From: Neospora caninum Liverpool
Lineage: Eukaryota; Apicomplexa; Conoidasida; Eucoccidiorida; Sarcocystidae
Assembly (NCBI RefSeq): GCF_000208865.1
Contig: NC_018395.1
Span: 5,442,839 to 5,506,838 of the forward strand
Length of the DNA: 64,000 nt
Direction: 5' to 3'
Under the pieces are notes generated by a model. It saw nothing but the letters and a program-made list of their open reading frames with translations, was not told the DNA's origin and did no database searches. A program made the position numbers and the translations under genes. This document shows positions 10,148-23,061 of this stretch, in pieces (positions within the stretch are counted from its first letter, which is position 1; each line of letters begins with the position of its first letter).

Positions 10148-13100
10148 TCACCTCGCATGCATGGCCCGCCGGCCGGCCGAGACGCTTCGCCTGCCTCCCC
10201 TTCTCGCGGACAAAGTGCGTCTTGGCTGAGGCCAGAAACACGCAGAGGCTCCAGTGACTCGCAGCGACAGCTCGCCCGGTTCTTCTCCCTTTCGGAAGTT
10301 TGTCCGTTCCTCTTCTCCGTGGCGAGCGCGCCCGGACATCCCAACACCACTGCGTCCACAGTCGGTGTCCTCGTTCGTCCTGTATCTCGCTTTCCGTTGC
10401 CGGGAAAAAACAGCCACGCACATCTCATGCTCTCTCCGCTCATCCACATCGCACCCCTCTCCACACCCCGCTCCTCGGCTCTCTAGACTTTCGACACAAG
10501 GCTTCTCGCTCGCGGCGTCTCGCTGATCTGCTCCGTCAACAGAGCAGCCACATCTTGCCAGGAATGAAGACGGAGGCGACTCGCGAAGACGGTGAAGACG
10601 ACTGCACTGGCGATTCGTGATCTCCATCAACTTGTCGCGCTCCTTCTGTCGAGGAAAAGGACACCAGAGACTCCTGGTTTGCCATGTTCACCCTTTCGCC
10701 TAAAAGTCGTTCTTCGCTGACCCAGAAGAGACACCCGACATATGTCGCCGGGAGACATGCCACTGCAGACACCCCCCCCCCCCGTCCCCCCTGGCGCGGC
10801 GATTTTCCTGACTGTGCTCTTTCTCTGTCGCGCTCCGCCTACCCAGAGACACAGGCGGAAAAGTGCATGCGCTCCGAAACTGCGTGGCTCGCTTCACGGT
10901 TTGTCGCCTGCACTCGGAGAGGCCTACGGTGTAGAAAGATCCCCCGGGCAAACGAAAGGGGACAGCTCTGTTTCCACCTGCCCGTCTGGCAACGGACAAC
11001 GAGGATGGACGCTCCGCAGAGGCACTCCGACACTTCACACGTTTCACGTGGTCTCATCCTTAGGACTTGAAAGCGGGAGAGGGAAAAGCAGGATAAAGGG
11101 GATAAAGGCTTTCCTCGCTCGAGCAGAACGTGGCGTCAAAAAAAAGTGGGTCAATGACGGAGACAACGGCGACCCCCGCCAGACCCCTCAGGATACCCTC
11201 ACATCTTCCACTTCGGCTCTCACCTGCAGCGTAACCGTGGCCGCCGTGGCGGCTAGCAACTGTCTCTGGAGCGGTTGAAGCGCAGCCTCCAGCTCTGCGA
11301 CTTCGCCCTGAGGACCAATGAAGAGGCGTCGGCAAAGGAATCGAAGAAAGAGGAATAGGGCCAGCGCAAATAAGAGTGCGAAGGAAGCAGAAGCGACGGG
11401 GGACACGGGGATCGAGAAGCGACCAGCCCGGGCAACCAGCTTCGCGCCAGGGACACACAGGCTCCTCCGAAAGTTCAGAGACTCCCAGACACCCAAATCG
11501 GACGAGAGACCCCGGTGAGGCTCATCCAGAGACAGAGACATAGCTGCAGAGCCTACACAGCCGTGACTCACAGAGACACACTCCTTTCTACACCCGCCGG
11601 CTTTCTATCTAGACTGATGTTCACACACGATTATATATATATATATATATACATACAGATATAGATATATGCATGTAGACATGTTTCTCGATTGTGGAGA
11701 AAGGAGAAGGGCGTACGAGGAGAGTCTGGAGGATCCACACAACGTCCTCGTCTGTCACGTCGGTTTCTCGCTCCGGGACGCGCCAGGAATCTCCTGTCTC
11801 TCTCCGCCTCGGTGTTGCTTCGTCCCCGAACTGTGCGATTCGAGGGAGGCAACTTCGACTTCGTTCCCCTGCGTCTCTTGGCTTCTTCCTCGCGAGTGCC
11901 TGCCAAGCTGCGCAGACCATCTGTCGGAGGGTCGGCGCCTGTTCGCTCTCTTCGGCTATCTCGCCTTTGCCGAAGCGCGGCGAAGGCAGGCATAGGGGCG
12001 CGCCTTGCGCGAACGGAGCGAGACGGGTGGTCTCGGCGACAGGAGACAGTTGAAGAGGGCTCACGTGGATCGAGCCCAAGTCTCCGGGAAACAGAGCGGC
12101 CTTCCCCTGCTGTTCCTCGCCTCCCTCAGCATTCAGAGAGGCCGCGGAGCGCTCGGCACCGGTCCCGTCCACCGCACCCGCACGGAGACACTCCGCGGCT
12201 CTTCCACCTGTGCTCGCCGCTTGTGGATTGCGTGGCCCGCCTGCGTGCTGCGAGTCTTTCGCAGTGGGAGAACCCACCGAGCGAGACTCGTGCGAAGGCA
12301 GGGACTGGAGCGGAGAAGCGCGCGAAGCTGGATCAGACGCGCGCGCTCCACGCTCGACGAAGGACTCGCTGCGCTGGCCGGTGTCTCCGTGGAACAGTCG
12401 AAACTGCTGAAGCGCCTCCGCGGCGAGGACGCGACTCTCGACGGCCAGAGCCAGTTCTGCCTCCTGCGCCACAAAGAGCCGGAAAACGCAAAGGCTCGCG
12501 ACAGCAGCGCGCCTCTTCAGCTTTCTCCTCAGGCGTTTTGCAAGCTTCTCACTGTCGCTTTCTGACGCGTTCTGTTCTCTCTGCGCGCCGCTGTGCCCAG
12601 GGAGACAACGCCGCGAAGAACCAAGATACTCGCCCCTTTGTTGGGGCCTGGCGGGCGCGCAAGAAGAAACGACACAAGTGGAGTGAGGAAGCGCACTGGG
12701 CTTCGTTTTTTTTTCCGCGAAAACCCCGCAACCCATCGTCGACTTACTCGCTGCTCAAGTTTCTTCCTGACATCCTCGAGCTGTCTCTCGAGGTCCCATC
12801 GCGTCTGCTGGGGCACCTACGGAAGATCGAGACGCGCCACGCGAAAACAGAGCCCAAGATTGGCCAAGATTCGAAATCAGCGCCCGCTCCACATGCAAAT
12901 CTAGGAAAAACGGACACTCTCCGCGCGGTGTATCTACACACAGACTGCACAGGGACCGCGATTCCCTTCTACAGTGAACCATCATCCCATCCTTCCCCAC
13001 ACACATACATTCCGCAGGATTACAAGAGATGCACATGCATCCCTGTAGAGAATACTCATACGGGTTAATCCACTTACGTATATATACACACTTCTACACG

Positions 13101-13166
13101 TAGCCATGCATACATATACGATACTACTTTACTAGTTTGATTACAAATACAGCTGACCCATACCCA

Positions 13167-13206
<40 letters not shown>

Positions 13207-16200
13207 TACGTCTTACGTGATCTCTTTGACTGAGGGTAGAGGCGCGTTCGTGCTCGGATGCTTTCAGGATTGCTTCCCGCGTTTCGTTCTCATCTGTCGC
13301 CGGCCAGCGCTGCGAAGTTTGGGTGTCGCCCACCGGTCGCCGTTCGTCTGCCTGAGGAGAGCACAAGAAAACGGGGAGACCTGGAGCGGCACCAGCGAGG
13401 AGCGACGGAGGACGAGAGGCAGCGTGGGAGGAAGCGCACGTTCTCGTCACTGCCTTCCTCGGATATTAAACCCCCCACGGGGACAAATGCGTTTCTGGGG
13501 TGCTACAGTGACTACAGACCTGCGGAAGGAGAAACGCGCGTTGCTGCTGGGAACGCATCGTATCGACGACAAGACGAGAGAGTGCACGAAAAGCGAAGGT
13601 CGACAGGAAGGACGAGCCTGGAAGAGGCAGAGCGGCGCACGAGGAACCGGAAGAACCACGGCACGGGGAAAGCGCGCACAAAGGATCGAGGCCAGGACAG
13701 AAAGATAAAGAGAAGGAAAGAAAAGGAGGAAGGAAGGAGAGAAGGAACAGGGGAGATGCAAGTGAGGATTTCCCTCTGTCATCGATGTCTTCCTGCACTC
13801 TGCAGAGAAAGTGTACCTCGTTGCGGTCTCTCTTTGCGTCTTGTGCCTGCCTTTTGCTCGCTTCGTCGGCAGCCCCGCTCTGCGCCTGAAGCTCTCTCGC
13901 GTGGCGCTCTCGAGCCTCTGCGAAAGCTGCCAAGTGCTCTTCGTGCTGTTCTGAAGAAAGCGAAGGTGGGCACCAGGAAAAGAAGGATTTCCAGAAAGAG
14001 AAACCCACAGACCACCTACTGCAGACCCGCATAGAACGCAGCACCGATCCACAGCCCTGTTTCTACCGCCAGTGCCGTACATCGACATTTTTCTGTTCGG
14101 CGCCGACATACGCTGTTGGCGGCTGGGCGCTTGACGTCTCTTTAGTGTCGAGGCCTTTAGAGTTGTTCGTACGGCTCCATTATCAGTTACGTACCCGCGC
14201 TGAAGAACTCAAACGTTCGCACTGTTCCTGCATGTTTACTTCGTCAACAACTCTTCTTGAGTCGAAGGCGTACCCTATCCAATCGCCCTATGAGCCGATT
14301 GCTCCCTTTTACCCCGATCCCATTGCCAAACTCCTTCGGGCGGCGCAGGATTCCTTTGCTTCACGCATGGTTCTTCCTCAGTTGACAGAAAGCGTGTCCC
14401 GTTTGTGTTGCTGGCCGAAACCTTCAAAGTTTTTCGAGTTCCTGAATCGAAATGTGCAACTTAGCTGGGGCCCTTGACTCGAGATTTCACCACGCTTCTT
14501 CTCTGTTTTTCCCCCCGTTTCTCGTTCCGTCTCTCACCTGCCATCTGTTGCTTGAGGATCTGGATCTCCTGTGCGTGCTCGGCTGCCAGGCGCTCGAGTT
14601 CTCTGTCTTTTTCGAGCGCCAGGTTCTTCCTGACTCCGCGCTCGTGCTCGCACTCGCGTCGTAGGTGAGCGACTTCCTCCTCGAGGAGCGCGAGCGCCAC
14701 GTCGCTCGCTTCCGCCCTCTCTTCTGCGGCGCGCAGCTGATCTTCGCGATCCTTCAGCGTCTGCGTCAGCTTCTGTCGCGCGTCTTCGCTCTCGGTTACT
14801 TTCGAGAGCAAGTTGTCCAGATTCCGTCGCGCATTCTTCTCCGCTTCCTTGAGCAGCAGTTCGCGCTGCCACTCAGCCTCCTCCCGCTGTCTGTGCACCT
14901 CCTCGTCGTGTGCGTCCTGGAGCCGCACGAGTCTCGCTTCCATCTCCCTCGCCATTTCCTCTCGCTCTTCCTTGGCCTTCTCGCGCACCTGCAAACAGAC
15001 GCCCCACGTCCTGAGGCGGAGCCGCGCGTGTCGTTGTCGCTCGCGTTCGCGCGCCTCCTGTTTCTTCTTCTCGCGCACTGCTTGTCTCTTCTTCTCGCGC
15101 ACTGCTTGTCTCTGCTTCTCTCTCTCCTCGGCCGCTCTCCGCTGCTCTGCCTCCTCAATTCCCTTCTTCCTCTCTTCCATTTCGCTGAGAAGCGAAAACG
15201 CGTAGCGCTCGACGCGGTCCAGTTCCTCGTCTCGCGACTGGAGAAGGCGGCGGTTGAAGGCGAAGTCTCTCACCAGCGCCTTGTATTTCCTCTTCAGCCC
15301 CTGGTACGCCAGGAGAAGCGTCTGTTCGCGCTTCTCACTCGCCTTTCGCTGCGCTTCCGCCTCTTTTTCGGCCCGATCTAAAGCACCCAACTGCATGCGC
15401 AGATCCTCCGACTGCTGAAGCAGCGCGTGCCGGAGAGAGGCGAAGTCTTTTCCCGCGGCGCGCGCGCTCTCGCCACCCGCGTAGAGTTCTTCGCGTCTCC
15501 TCCCTTTGGCCTCGCTTCCCATCGACACACAGCGGGGCAAGGCCCGAGTCGTGACTTCCAGATAGCCGCCCGCCTCTGTCCTCTCTTCACGATCTGCGGT
15601 CTCCTCCCGCGCCCCACAGAGGGCAGACTGCCGTACGAACTGCGTCTCCGACTCGCTCCTCTTTGACAGAGGATAAGGACTGAAAAACGCAGATCTTACA
15701 GCGCGCTCGGCCTCCGTGGGCCTTGCGCTTGGGCGCACAAGCCCTTGAGGAAACGCTAGCGTAGCCGCCGCGTCTTCTCTACCGACGGCGCCTGCGCGCT
15801 CTGCGGCCTGCAGACCGAAGGAGCGGGAAGGCTGAACGAGAGAAGGTGGGCAGAAAAGGATTTGCGGGTTTTCCGGGACAGGGGGGCGGCGCGACGGAGA
15901 CTCAGCGAGCGTCGCGCTTCCCTCCTCACCCGAAACAGGAGCTAGAGAGGCCGACCCTCCAGCGGGCCGGGGAGAGACAACCTGCACGATCTCCTCAGCC
16001 ACGCGATGCATCTGGCTGATATAGGAAGACAGAGAGAACTCGGAAACCGGAAGCGAAGCTGGTGGAGGCGGAGGAAAAGAAGGAAGCGAAGGGAAAGAGG
16101 AAGATGGACCCGAAGAGGGGGGACAAGGACAAGAAGGACCAGGCGACGACGAGGGGAGAAAAGAACAGAAGGGGGAGCGAGCATGAAGGGGAGGAACCGA

Positions 16201-18681
16201 CAAAAAGGGCCGATGTGTCGCCACGTGTCCTGTCCCTCGGTCGCGCAGAGAGACGTTTCGTTTCCTCTCGACACGAAAGTCTTCTCGATGGACTCCAGCC
16301 GAAGGGAGGACGGCGTTGCTCCCCCCTCGCTTCACACTTGGAGAGAGACTCCCAAAAACCCCAGTCTTCTCGGGGCAGGCGCACGGTGTGCCGCGAGCGA
16401 AGGGGGAAAGAAGCCGAGTCGCTCTCGTCTCCCGACATTTCGCCGACTCGACGCGCACAGCGACAGCAGAGACAGGCAAGCGAACCGGCGGACGCTCGGA
16501 CAATGCAGTCTCTCTCCGGCTGAGTTCCTCTCGCCTGCCAGAGAAAGGGAAATGGGAGACGCAGGACAGGGCGTCAGACGGGGGGGAGCGTCTCGGCCGA
16601 AAAATCCCCAGTGGAAGATGCGCGCCTCGAGACTCACTGGGAGAGGACACGCCAGGGCGAGAAGAAGAAGAGGAAGAAGACGGAGAAGACGGAGAAGCGC
16701 AAGAACAAGAAAAAGAAGGAGAGGAGACAGAGTGGATTTCGGGACAGATTGAGGCTGCTGGCAGAGACATGCAGTTCGTCGCTGCGTCGGCTCTGAGCGG
16801 AAGAGGAATCTGCCGTCTGGTCTCTCGGTTTTTCTCGTTCCTGTTCTGCCCTGGCGCCGCGGAGACGACAGGAGACGACCGATCACATAATTCTTCTCTC
16901 GCTCCCGGCAAAGAGCCGGCTCGGTGTCGCACATTTCCAGAACGCGGCTGACGCCTCGGCCTTGCCGCCACCGACTGGGCTCGCCGCAGGTTCTGCCTCG
17001 GAGCCTCACTGCGATCGCCCACCTCACCCTCAGCGCTCCCTCTCTGTCGCTGGACTGCAGACCTCCCGCCCTGTCTCTCTCCGTCCCTCTCGCTTCCTTT
17101 CCCTCTCCCTCCGTCCCTCTCGCTTCCTTTCTCTCTCCCTCCGTCCCTCGCGCTTCCTTTCTCTCTCCCTCCGTCCCTCTCGCCTCCTTTCCCTCTCCCT
17201 CCCTCTCGCTCTGTCCCGCGTTTCCCGTTGTGCGCTCCTTCTCTCCCGACTGCCGGTCCTCTGCGCGCCGAGTCTCCAAAAGAAAGACCTTGCGGGGGAA
17301 CCCCGTCTGAGGCCACGCGAGGCGCAGTCTCTGTTCTCTGCGGGGAATCGCCGGAGCGGATGTCCCCTCTCGTCCGCACCGAGACGTTCCTCGCCGTATC
17401 GCTGTCGAAAGCCGAGCTCGAGAACGCGGAAGAAAGCTCGCTCACTGCCTCGGCGTCTTCCGTCGCCGGGCGCCCGCAGCAGGAGCAACGCAGAACGGGA
17501 AATGCGTCTGTTTCGTCGCCGTCGAGAGGACGCTGCAGCCAGACTGAGTTCCTCGCTGGGCCTCCGCTTCTTTCGGATTCCAGCGAGCTCGCACCGCTCC
17601 TTCTCCTCACTCTGCGCGTTCGAAAAGAGGAAGGCGCGCAAGACGACCCGGGCGAAGAAACAACAGACGGCGGGGGGAGGCAAGCCAGAAGAAAGGCAGG
17701 CGACAGATCCGCCTCGCTTCGCCAAAGACCGACGCGCCCGGTCCGGGGGATGCCCCGAACAGACGCGACTCCCTTCATTTCCTTCTCTCCCTCCCTGTCT
17801 CCTTTCCCATCTTCCTCCCTGTCTCCTTTCCCATCTTCCTTCCTGTCTCCTTTTCCATCTTCCTTCCTGTCTTCTCCGCGTTTCGTCTTCGGCGCCCTTC
17901 CCCGCTCCTTAGGGAGGCCACACAGCTTCTCTGACAGTTGGAGCACACACGGATCCGAAAGCCTACTTCTCGGGGAGACTCCGCCTCTCGTTTCGCACAG
18001 GCGCCGCTCTCCTTCCGAACCCTCTGCGCTTCGCACAGTTCTCGCCGCTGTCTCTCGTGTCTCCTTTGTCTCCTGGCCGTCCCGTGCCGCGCGACCGTTC
18101 GGCTCGCGGCTCTGGGCTCCTCTCCGTCCTGCCCCGCCTGCCGCGTCTCCTCGGGGGTTGGTGTCTCTCTTCCCGCTCTCTGTCTCTGCGCTTCCTTCTC
18201 GGTCTTTCTCGTCGCGCGACCCCCCATGCTCGCACAGGCGTTCGTCGTGTCTTGCGTGTGTCTCTCGCGCTCCGGCTCTGCTCTCGCTGTCCTCGGAAGA
18301 GGCATCTGAAGAGGAAAGACGCAAAGTCGCATCCGACGCTTCCGCTGCACTGCCCCAGAGACACGCAGCGGAGACGGAACTTTGCGAACGCGTGCGCCGA
18401 CTCCCCTCTGCGACGGATTTAACTTTTTTTCTCTGGAAGAAAACGCCGCGGAAAACACCTTTCTTCGAGGGCGAGGGACAAACGACTGGTTCGCCGCAGA
18501 GCCACGGCGGAGGGCGAAGAAGATGAGGCAGATCCGTCTGGTCCCAAGGCCAGTCATCGCCTTCTCTCTCTCGCCCTTCTTCGCGTTTCAGGCTGTCTCC
18601 GACTGTCTCCTTGCAAGGTCGGTACATGGGCGTTCTTACGGGCCCCGCTTCTGCGTTTGCTTCTTCACCGGCACTCGCCAT
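10148..18681 (-). CDS. Large coiled-coil protein with C-terminal membrane segment (3' exons tentative)
   Basis: ATG chosen at 18681 (MASAGEEANAEAG); upstream codons of the same frame lack an ATG. Exons 14538-18681, 13817-13950, 13217-13351, 12748-12816 and 11717-12580 have canonical GT/AG borders, and their lengths keep one frame for 1782 codons. Exon 1 starts with about 950 residues of disordered Ser/Arg/Glu-rich sequence, with two short tandem repeats, then long Glu/Arg/Lys coiled coils that continue through exons 2-4. A further exon ending at 11224 (start about 11500-11530, acceptor uncertain) holds a ~20-residue hydrophobic helix (ASFALLFALALFLFLRFLC) and another short coil ending in ATVTLQ. 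An exon from 10645 begins KERDKLMEITNRQ in phase; its stop at 10148 is the outer limit. Topology resembles tail-anchored tethering or Golgi-type coiled-coil proteins, but there is no family match; that is inference. Confidence 0.75.
13171..13204. repeat. (TA)17 microsatellite
   Basis: An uninterrupted TA run of about 34 bp. It lies in the intron after exon 3 of the minus-strand coiled-coil gene and begins only about a dozen bases past the GTAAGA donor (13211-13216). A second TA-rich run is at about 11633-11653 in the intron after exon 5. Confidence 0.9.
17071..17205 (-). repeat. 30-bp coding tandem repeat (10-residue unit)
   Basis: About four copies of a 30-bp pyrimidine-rich unit on the plus strand encode, on the minus strand, a charged 10-residue repeat of the form GGREKGSERD inside exon 1 of the large coiled-coil gene. 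Confidence 0.8.
17790..17872 (-). repeat. 24-bp coding tandem repeat (8-residue unit)
   Basis: Three to four copies of a 24-bp unit encode the octapeptide KGDRKEDG (or EEDG) on the minus strand in the disordered part of the large coiled-coil protein. The unit keeps the reading frame and is nearly identical between copies. Confidence 0.8.
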
Positions 18682-19575
18682 TTCTGCCTCAGCCTCTGCC
18701 GTTCTTCCCTGCCTCGTCGCGTTCCGTTTCGTCCTCTGTTTTCTTCCTCGTCGCGAGAGGGGACGGAAGGGGACAGTGCGAGGAGGATGCAGGCGGGGAG
18801 AGAGAATCCTCTGAGCGTCAGTGGAGGAGACGGCGCAGGACTGCCGAACCAGCGAGCGAGGAGAGACGCAGAGAGACAGGAGAGACGAAGTGGGATGTGC
18901 GAGGAGGTATACCAAAGAGAGGAAGACGACAGGTCACTTTTCGTTGGAATGTTCTCGGGAGACAAGATGGGAAACAGGGAACAGCAGAGAGAAAGCAGTT
19001 GTCCACGGAAAAGCTAGAGCGTCAAGACACCCTCAGATAACGTTTCCCTCTCTCCTCGGTTTTGTCTCCACGGCAAAACATACGACAGAGTCGCCTCCTC
19101 TCTGTCAGTTTCCGTTTCTTTCTTCGCGGCTCTGTTTCCTCAATCGCCGTCCACAGCTCCCCCTCCTTTTCTCCTCTCTCCGCAAACTGCCTGTCACCCC
19201 CTCCCTGGTCCTTTCCTCCAACTCCAACTAGCCTCGCCCCGTCCCTCTTCCGTCTCGTCCCTCCTCTCCTCTTTTTCTTTCTCTCTCTGGTTCTCCCTCC
19301 TTGCTTTCTGTTTCTCGTGCTCTTCCTCGTTTCGCTAGACGTGTGCACGTGCGCATCGAAGCGGAGGAGGGAGAGAAGACACGAAGTTCCGTAGAAAGCA
19401 GTCAGAGAGGCGAGGGCGCGGAAATGGGAGAGAAACGAAACGGAGGCAAAAGAGGCGCGACGACAGTCGCCTCTCACACAGGGCGAAGAGAGAGAAAAAA
19501 CGATTTGTCTTCTTTCGTTGAAACCGCGAAAAGCGGGCTCGACAAGTCGAGCGGCGAGCACACCAAGAATTCCTT

Positions 19576-19585
19576 TGCATGCGCC
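19576..19585. promoter_or_regulatory. TGCATGCGCC element, copy 1
   Basis: Palindromic GCATGC core, about 1.0 kb upstream of the XPB start and 0.9 kb upstream of the coiled-coil gene start. The same ten bases recur at 19992-20001. Recognition by an AP2 factor is inferred from the motif only. Confidence 0.4.
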
Positions 19586-19991
19586 ACAGGGCCAACTCAA
19601 CGGTAGATGCAAGCTCTTCGATTGCTGGGGCTCGCAAGGGCATTCTGCTTGGGAAGAGAAAGAGACGAGAAGAAGGACAGAGAAAAGGGCTGCGACGGAG
19701 AACCCTCCACTCTCTTTTCTTTCCTGGTTTTTCTCTGGAAAACGGGCTCGCCTTCCCCCTCAGGAGCTCGTCTGTCTCGCGCGTTCCATTCAAAAAATAG
19801 ATCGATGACGAGGAACTAGCCTTGTCCACGCTCCTCGGCCTTCTTCTTCCTTTCGAGTGTTTTCTGCGCGTCTCGTTCTCCTACGTTTTCCTTTCCTTCT
19901 CCAGTGTCTTTGGCATATTTTCACCTCCCTTTCCGTCGGGTCTCGGCGGTCCCTGCCTGCCGAGACGCACGCGCGAGAACGTCCACGTGTC

Positions 19992-20001
19992 TGCATGCGC
20001 C
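19992..20001. promoter_or_regulatory. TGCATGCGCC element, copy 2
   Basis: Second identical copy, about 0.58 kb upstream of the XPB ATG. Two identical ten-base copies in 1.9 kb of shared promoter make a chance match less likely, though function is inferred. Confidence 0.4.
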
Positions 20002-20577
20002 TTTTCCTTCTTTTTCCCCTGCGGGTTGTGCGGTCCTGCCGTCTCGCTCGCATCCCTCTCGCTTCCTTTTTCTCCGAAGCGGCTCTGCTCACTGTACAGG
20101 CGGGGTGTTATCCGCCTCGCTCGGCGCCGCTGTCCTCGCAGGCGCGCGGCTGCAGGGGCGTGCCCGACTGTTGGGAGGAAAGAAAAGGGAGGGGAGACGC
20201 TCGCGCGCATTGCGTCTCCGAGGCGAGGCCGCGCCCAACCTTCTCTCCCCTCCTTTTCTCTCTGCATACGCGCGGCCCCCGCAGGCTCTTCGTGGCACTA
20301 CCCGGTCGAGAGGCGGGGCGGCCGAGAAGACCGCGCGCGCCTCCTCTCCTTCGCTACTCGCTGAGGACACAACACGACCGAGACAGCGAGGACGAAAAGG
20401 GAGCGAGGACGAAAAGGGAGCGAGGAAAAGGAAGAGAGAGAAGGGCCACACGAGAGAAAGGGACGATCGTCGACGCAGAAGGGAGGAGAGACCCGCTGTA
20501 GGAAACAGGACGGGAAGCCGCCACAGGGTCAGAGAAACTTTATCTTGTGTGGAGATCTTCCGTTTTAGATCGGGGAG

Positions 20578-23027
20578 ATGGAATCTGGGATGTTCCGTGC
20601 AGGCGATCTCTCCTACGAGACGCCGTTCCCGTTCGGGAAAGCTCTGCCGAGGCGACCGCGGAGGCCCGACCCTGAAGACGAGGAGTGGAAGCCTCCGTCG
20701 CTGCTTGCAGACGCTCCGTCTCATGCCGCGTTCTCTCCAGGACTGCCTCGAGACGCGGCGGGTCCCGAGAAGGCTGCGTCGAAGGCGCCGAATACGTACA
20801 CGCGGCCGAGCGAGACGGCACAGGGCGGGGTGTACGGGAACTTGCCGCTGACTGCAGATAGCTTGAGCCTCGGCGTCGGCGGATTTCGGGACTACGGCTC
20901 GAAGCTCTCGCTGAAAGCCGACCACGCACACCGGCCTCTCTGGGTCTGTCAGGATGGGTCCATTCTCCTCGAGACGTTCTCCGCCGCGAGCAGGCAGGCG
21001 AACGAACTCCTCCTCACAATGGCGGAGCCGATCTGTCGCGGGGACTTCGTCCACGAGTTCCAGGTGCGCAGCGGCGGGCGCGGCGCGCGTGTGCCGGAAG
21101 AAGGACAAGAACGACGCGAGATAGGGGAAGAGAGAAAGCGATGGAGGGGAAAGAGTCACGCGAGGGAGGAGAGAGGGGTGGAGAGAAAGAGAGAAAGAGA
21201 GAAAGAGAGGAAGAGAAAGAGAAGAAGAGAAAGAGAGAACGAGAGGAAGAGAAAGAGAGAACGAGAAAGAGAGAACGATAAATGCGAAAGAGAATGACAG
21301 TGAGGGCACCGAGAGGAGGCAAGGGAGATGGATGCAAGGGGGAGAAGAGAGATCGTGGTGTTTGGTGCGTTTTTTGCTGTGTCCAGATTACCATCTTTTC
21401 CTTGTACGCCGGCATCAGCATTGGGCTCTCGTGCGAAGACATGATTTTGAATCTGGAGAAGTTCAGCAAAAATGCAATTCCCGAGGACTTGGTGGTTCAA
21501 ATCCAGAAGGTCGCCTCCGCCTTCGGCAAGGTGAGGCCGCGCACTAGGGGAGAGGAGGAGCTTCCGACGGGGAGAAGACAGATCAAGGGCGCGCAGGCAG
21601 AGGGAAGAAAGATGCTGCAGAGAGAGCAGAAGTCACGGGGGGTAGACGCGGGAGAAGATCCACGAGAGCGGGGGGAGCGCTAGTTCCGAAAAACGAGGAG
21701 CACATAGGTGTACCACTGCTGATCTCTGTGCTGGTTTAGGTGAAACTGGTTTTGAATGAAAACAAGTACTACATCGAGTCCGCCGAGAAGAAGGAACTGG
21801 ACTACTTGCTATCGAATCCTCTCATCCGAAGTTCTGCGGTCGCCCACCGCCGCCCAGATCTCGCGCAGGCGCAACTTGCCGCTCCCGTCCCTGCCTCGCT
21901 CAACGCTTCTCTTCTGAAACCGCCGGTTCCTGCCGGCAACGATGGCCTGTACGTCATCGCCAATGCGCCGACTCTCGACGCCTCGCAGCTGGCCTTTCCG
22001 GTCACGGAGCGCGACGAGGAGACTCCCACCGCGGACCTGCCGGGCCCGGGGAGCGCCGCGGCGCAAGGAGACACCGCCGCGACCGCGGTCGCTGGCGATC
22101 CGACGCCTGGAGCCTCAGCGCGTGGAACCTCCGACGTGGAAACGCCGACGTCGGAGACACGCAAGAGACCGCGAGAGGACGGAAGGCAGGACACGCGGGG
22201 CGAGGAAGGGCGAGGCCCGCAGGGATCTCTAGCGTCTACCCACGCGGCCGCCGCGAGTGCCGCACCTACCGAAGACGGAGACAGTGCAAAGCGGAAGAAG
22301 ACGACGGCTCAAGCTCGACAGGTCGGTTCCGCTTTTCCCTTTCGCTCTTTTGTCTTCCGCTCTTTTCCCTTTCGCTCTTTTGGTCTTCCGCTCTTTTCGC
22401 TTTCGCTCTGTTCGTCTTTGGCTCTGAGGAGGGGAGAGCTCTGTGTCGCGCGTGTGTGGTCTAGCGCGTCTCCACTTTTTCGGTTCCCGTTTGGGTTCTC
22501 CATCTGCCTTCCCGAGGGGGACTGAGCGCCTTCTCTCTTCGCCAGCGCAGCCGGCGTGGGTTCTCATCTTTCGAATCGTCGTGAGGACGAGGGCTGGGTG
22601 TCCCAGCAGTGTGCCGTCTCGCCGTTTCTCCAGTTCTGCCCCTGTTTTGCCTTCGTTTTCTCCTCACCTTTTCTCTGCTGTCGTTTCTCGTCGCAGGTGT
22701 TCTCCTTCCAAGTGAGCAGCGACCGCGTCGAAGAAGTGAAGCGCGTTTCCGTCGAGAGCATGCATCGACCGCTGCTGAATGAGTACGACTTCCGCCGGGA
22801 CAAAACCAACAAGAATCTCTCGTCACTTCTCCTCAAGTCCAGCACGAAAATCCGGTAGGAAAACGAAAATGCGAAAAAACGTCGGGATCGGTACCCGGGC
22901 ATCGACCCTATAGGCATATATGTACACATATACATGTCTATATGCATTTACGGGTGCCCTTATTTGTATATGCATAGGTATTTACATGGATGCCTAAACT
23001 CTAAACGGCATGGATGTGTATATATGC

Positions 23028-23061
<34 letters not shown>

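Larger units (their letters stand above)
18682..20577. promoter_or_regulatory. Head-to-head intergenic (bidirectional promoter) region
   Basis: Lies between the start codons of the minus-strand coiled-coil gene and the plus-strand XPB gene, so it holds both 5' UTRs and promoters. It is strongly pyrimidine-rich on the plus strand and has no convincing coding exon. Two copies of TGCATGCGCC occur (19576-19585 and 19992-20001), containing the GCATGC core known to be bound by some apicomplexan AP2 factors, plus scattered GAGACG/CGTCTC elements reported for Toxoplasma promoters. Confidence 0.5.

Noticed and set aside
15427..18526. Several long plus-strand frames rich in Ser/Pro/Arg/Leu
   Set aside because: They mirror the charged low-complexity coding sequence of the minus-strand coiled-coil gene.
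20089..21309. 406-residue minus-strand frame over the XPB start
   Set aside because: It overlaps the certain first exon of XPB in antisense and the polypurine tract, giving Ser/Leu/Phe runs.
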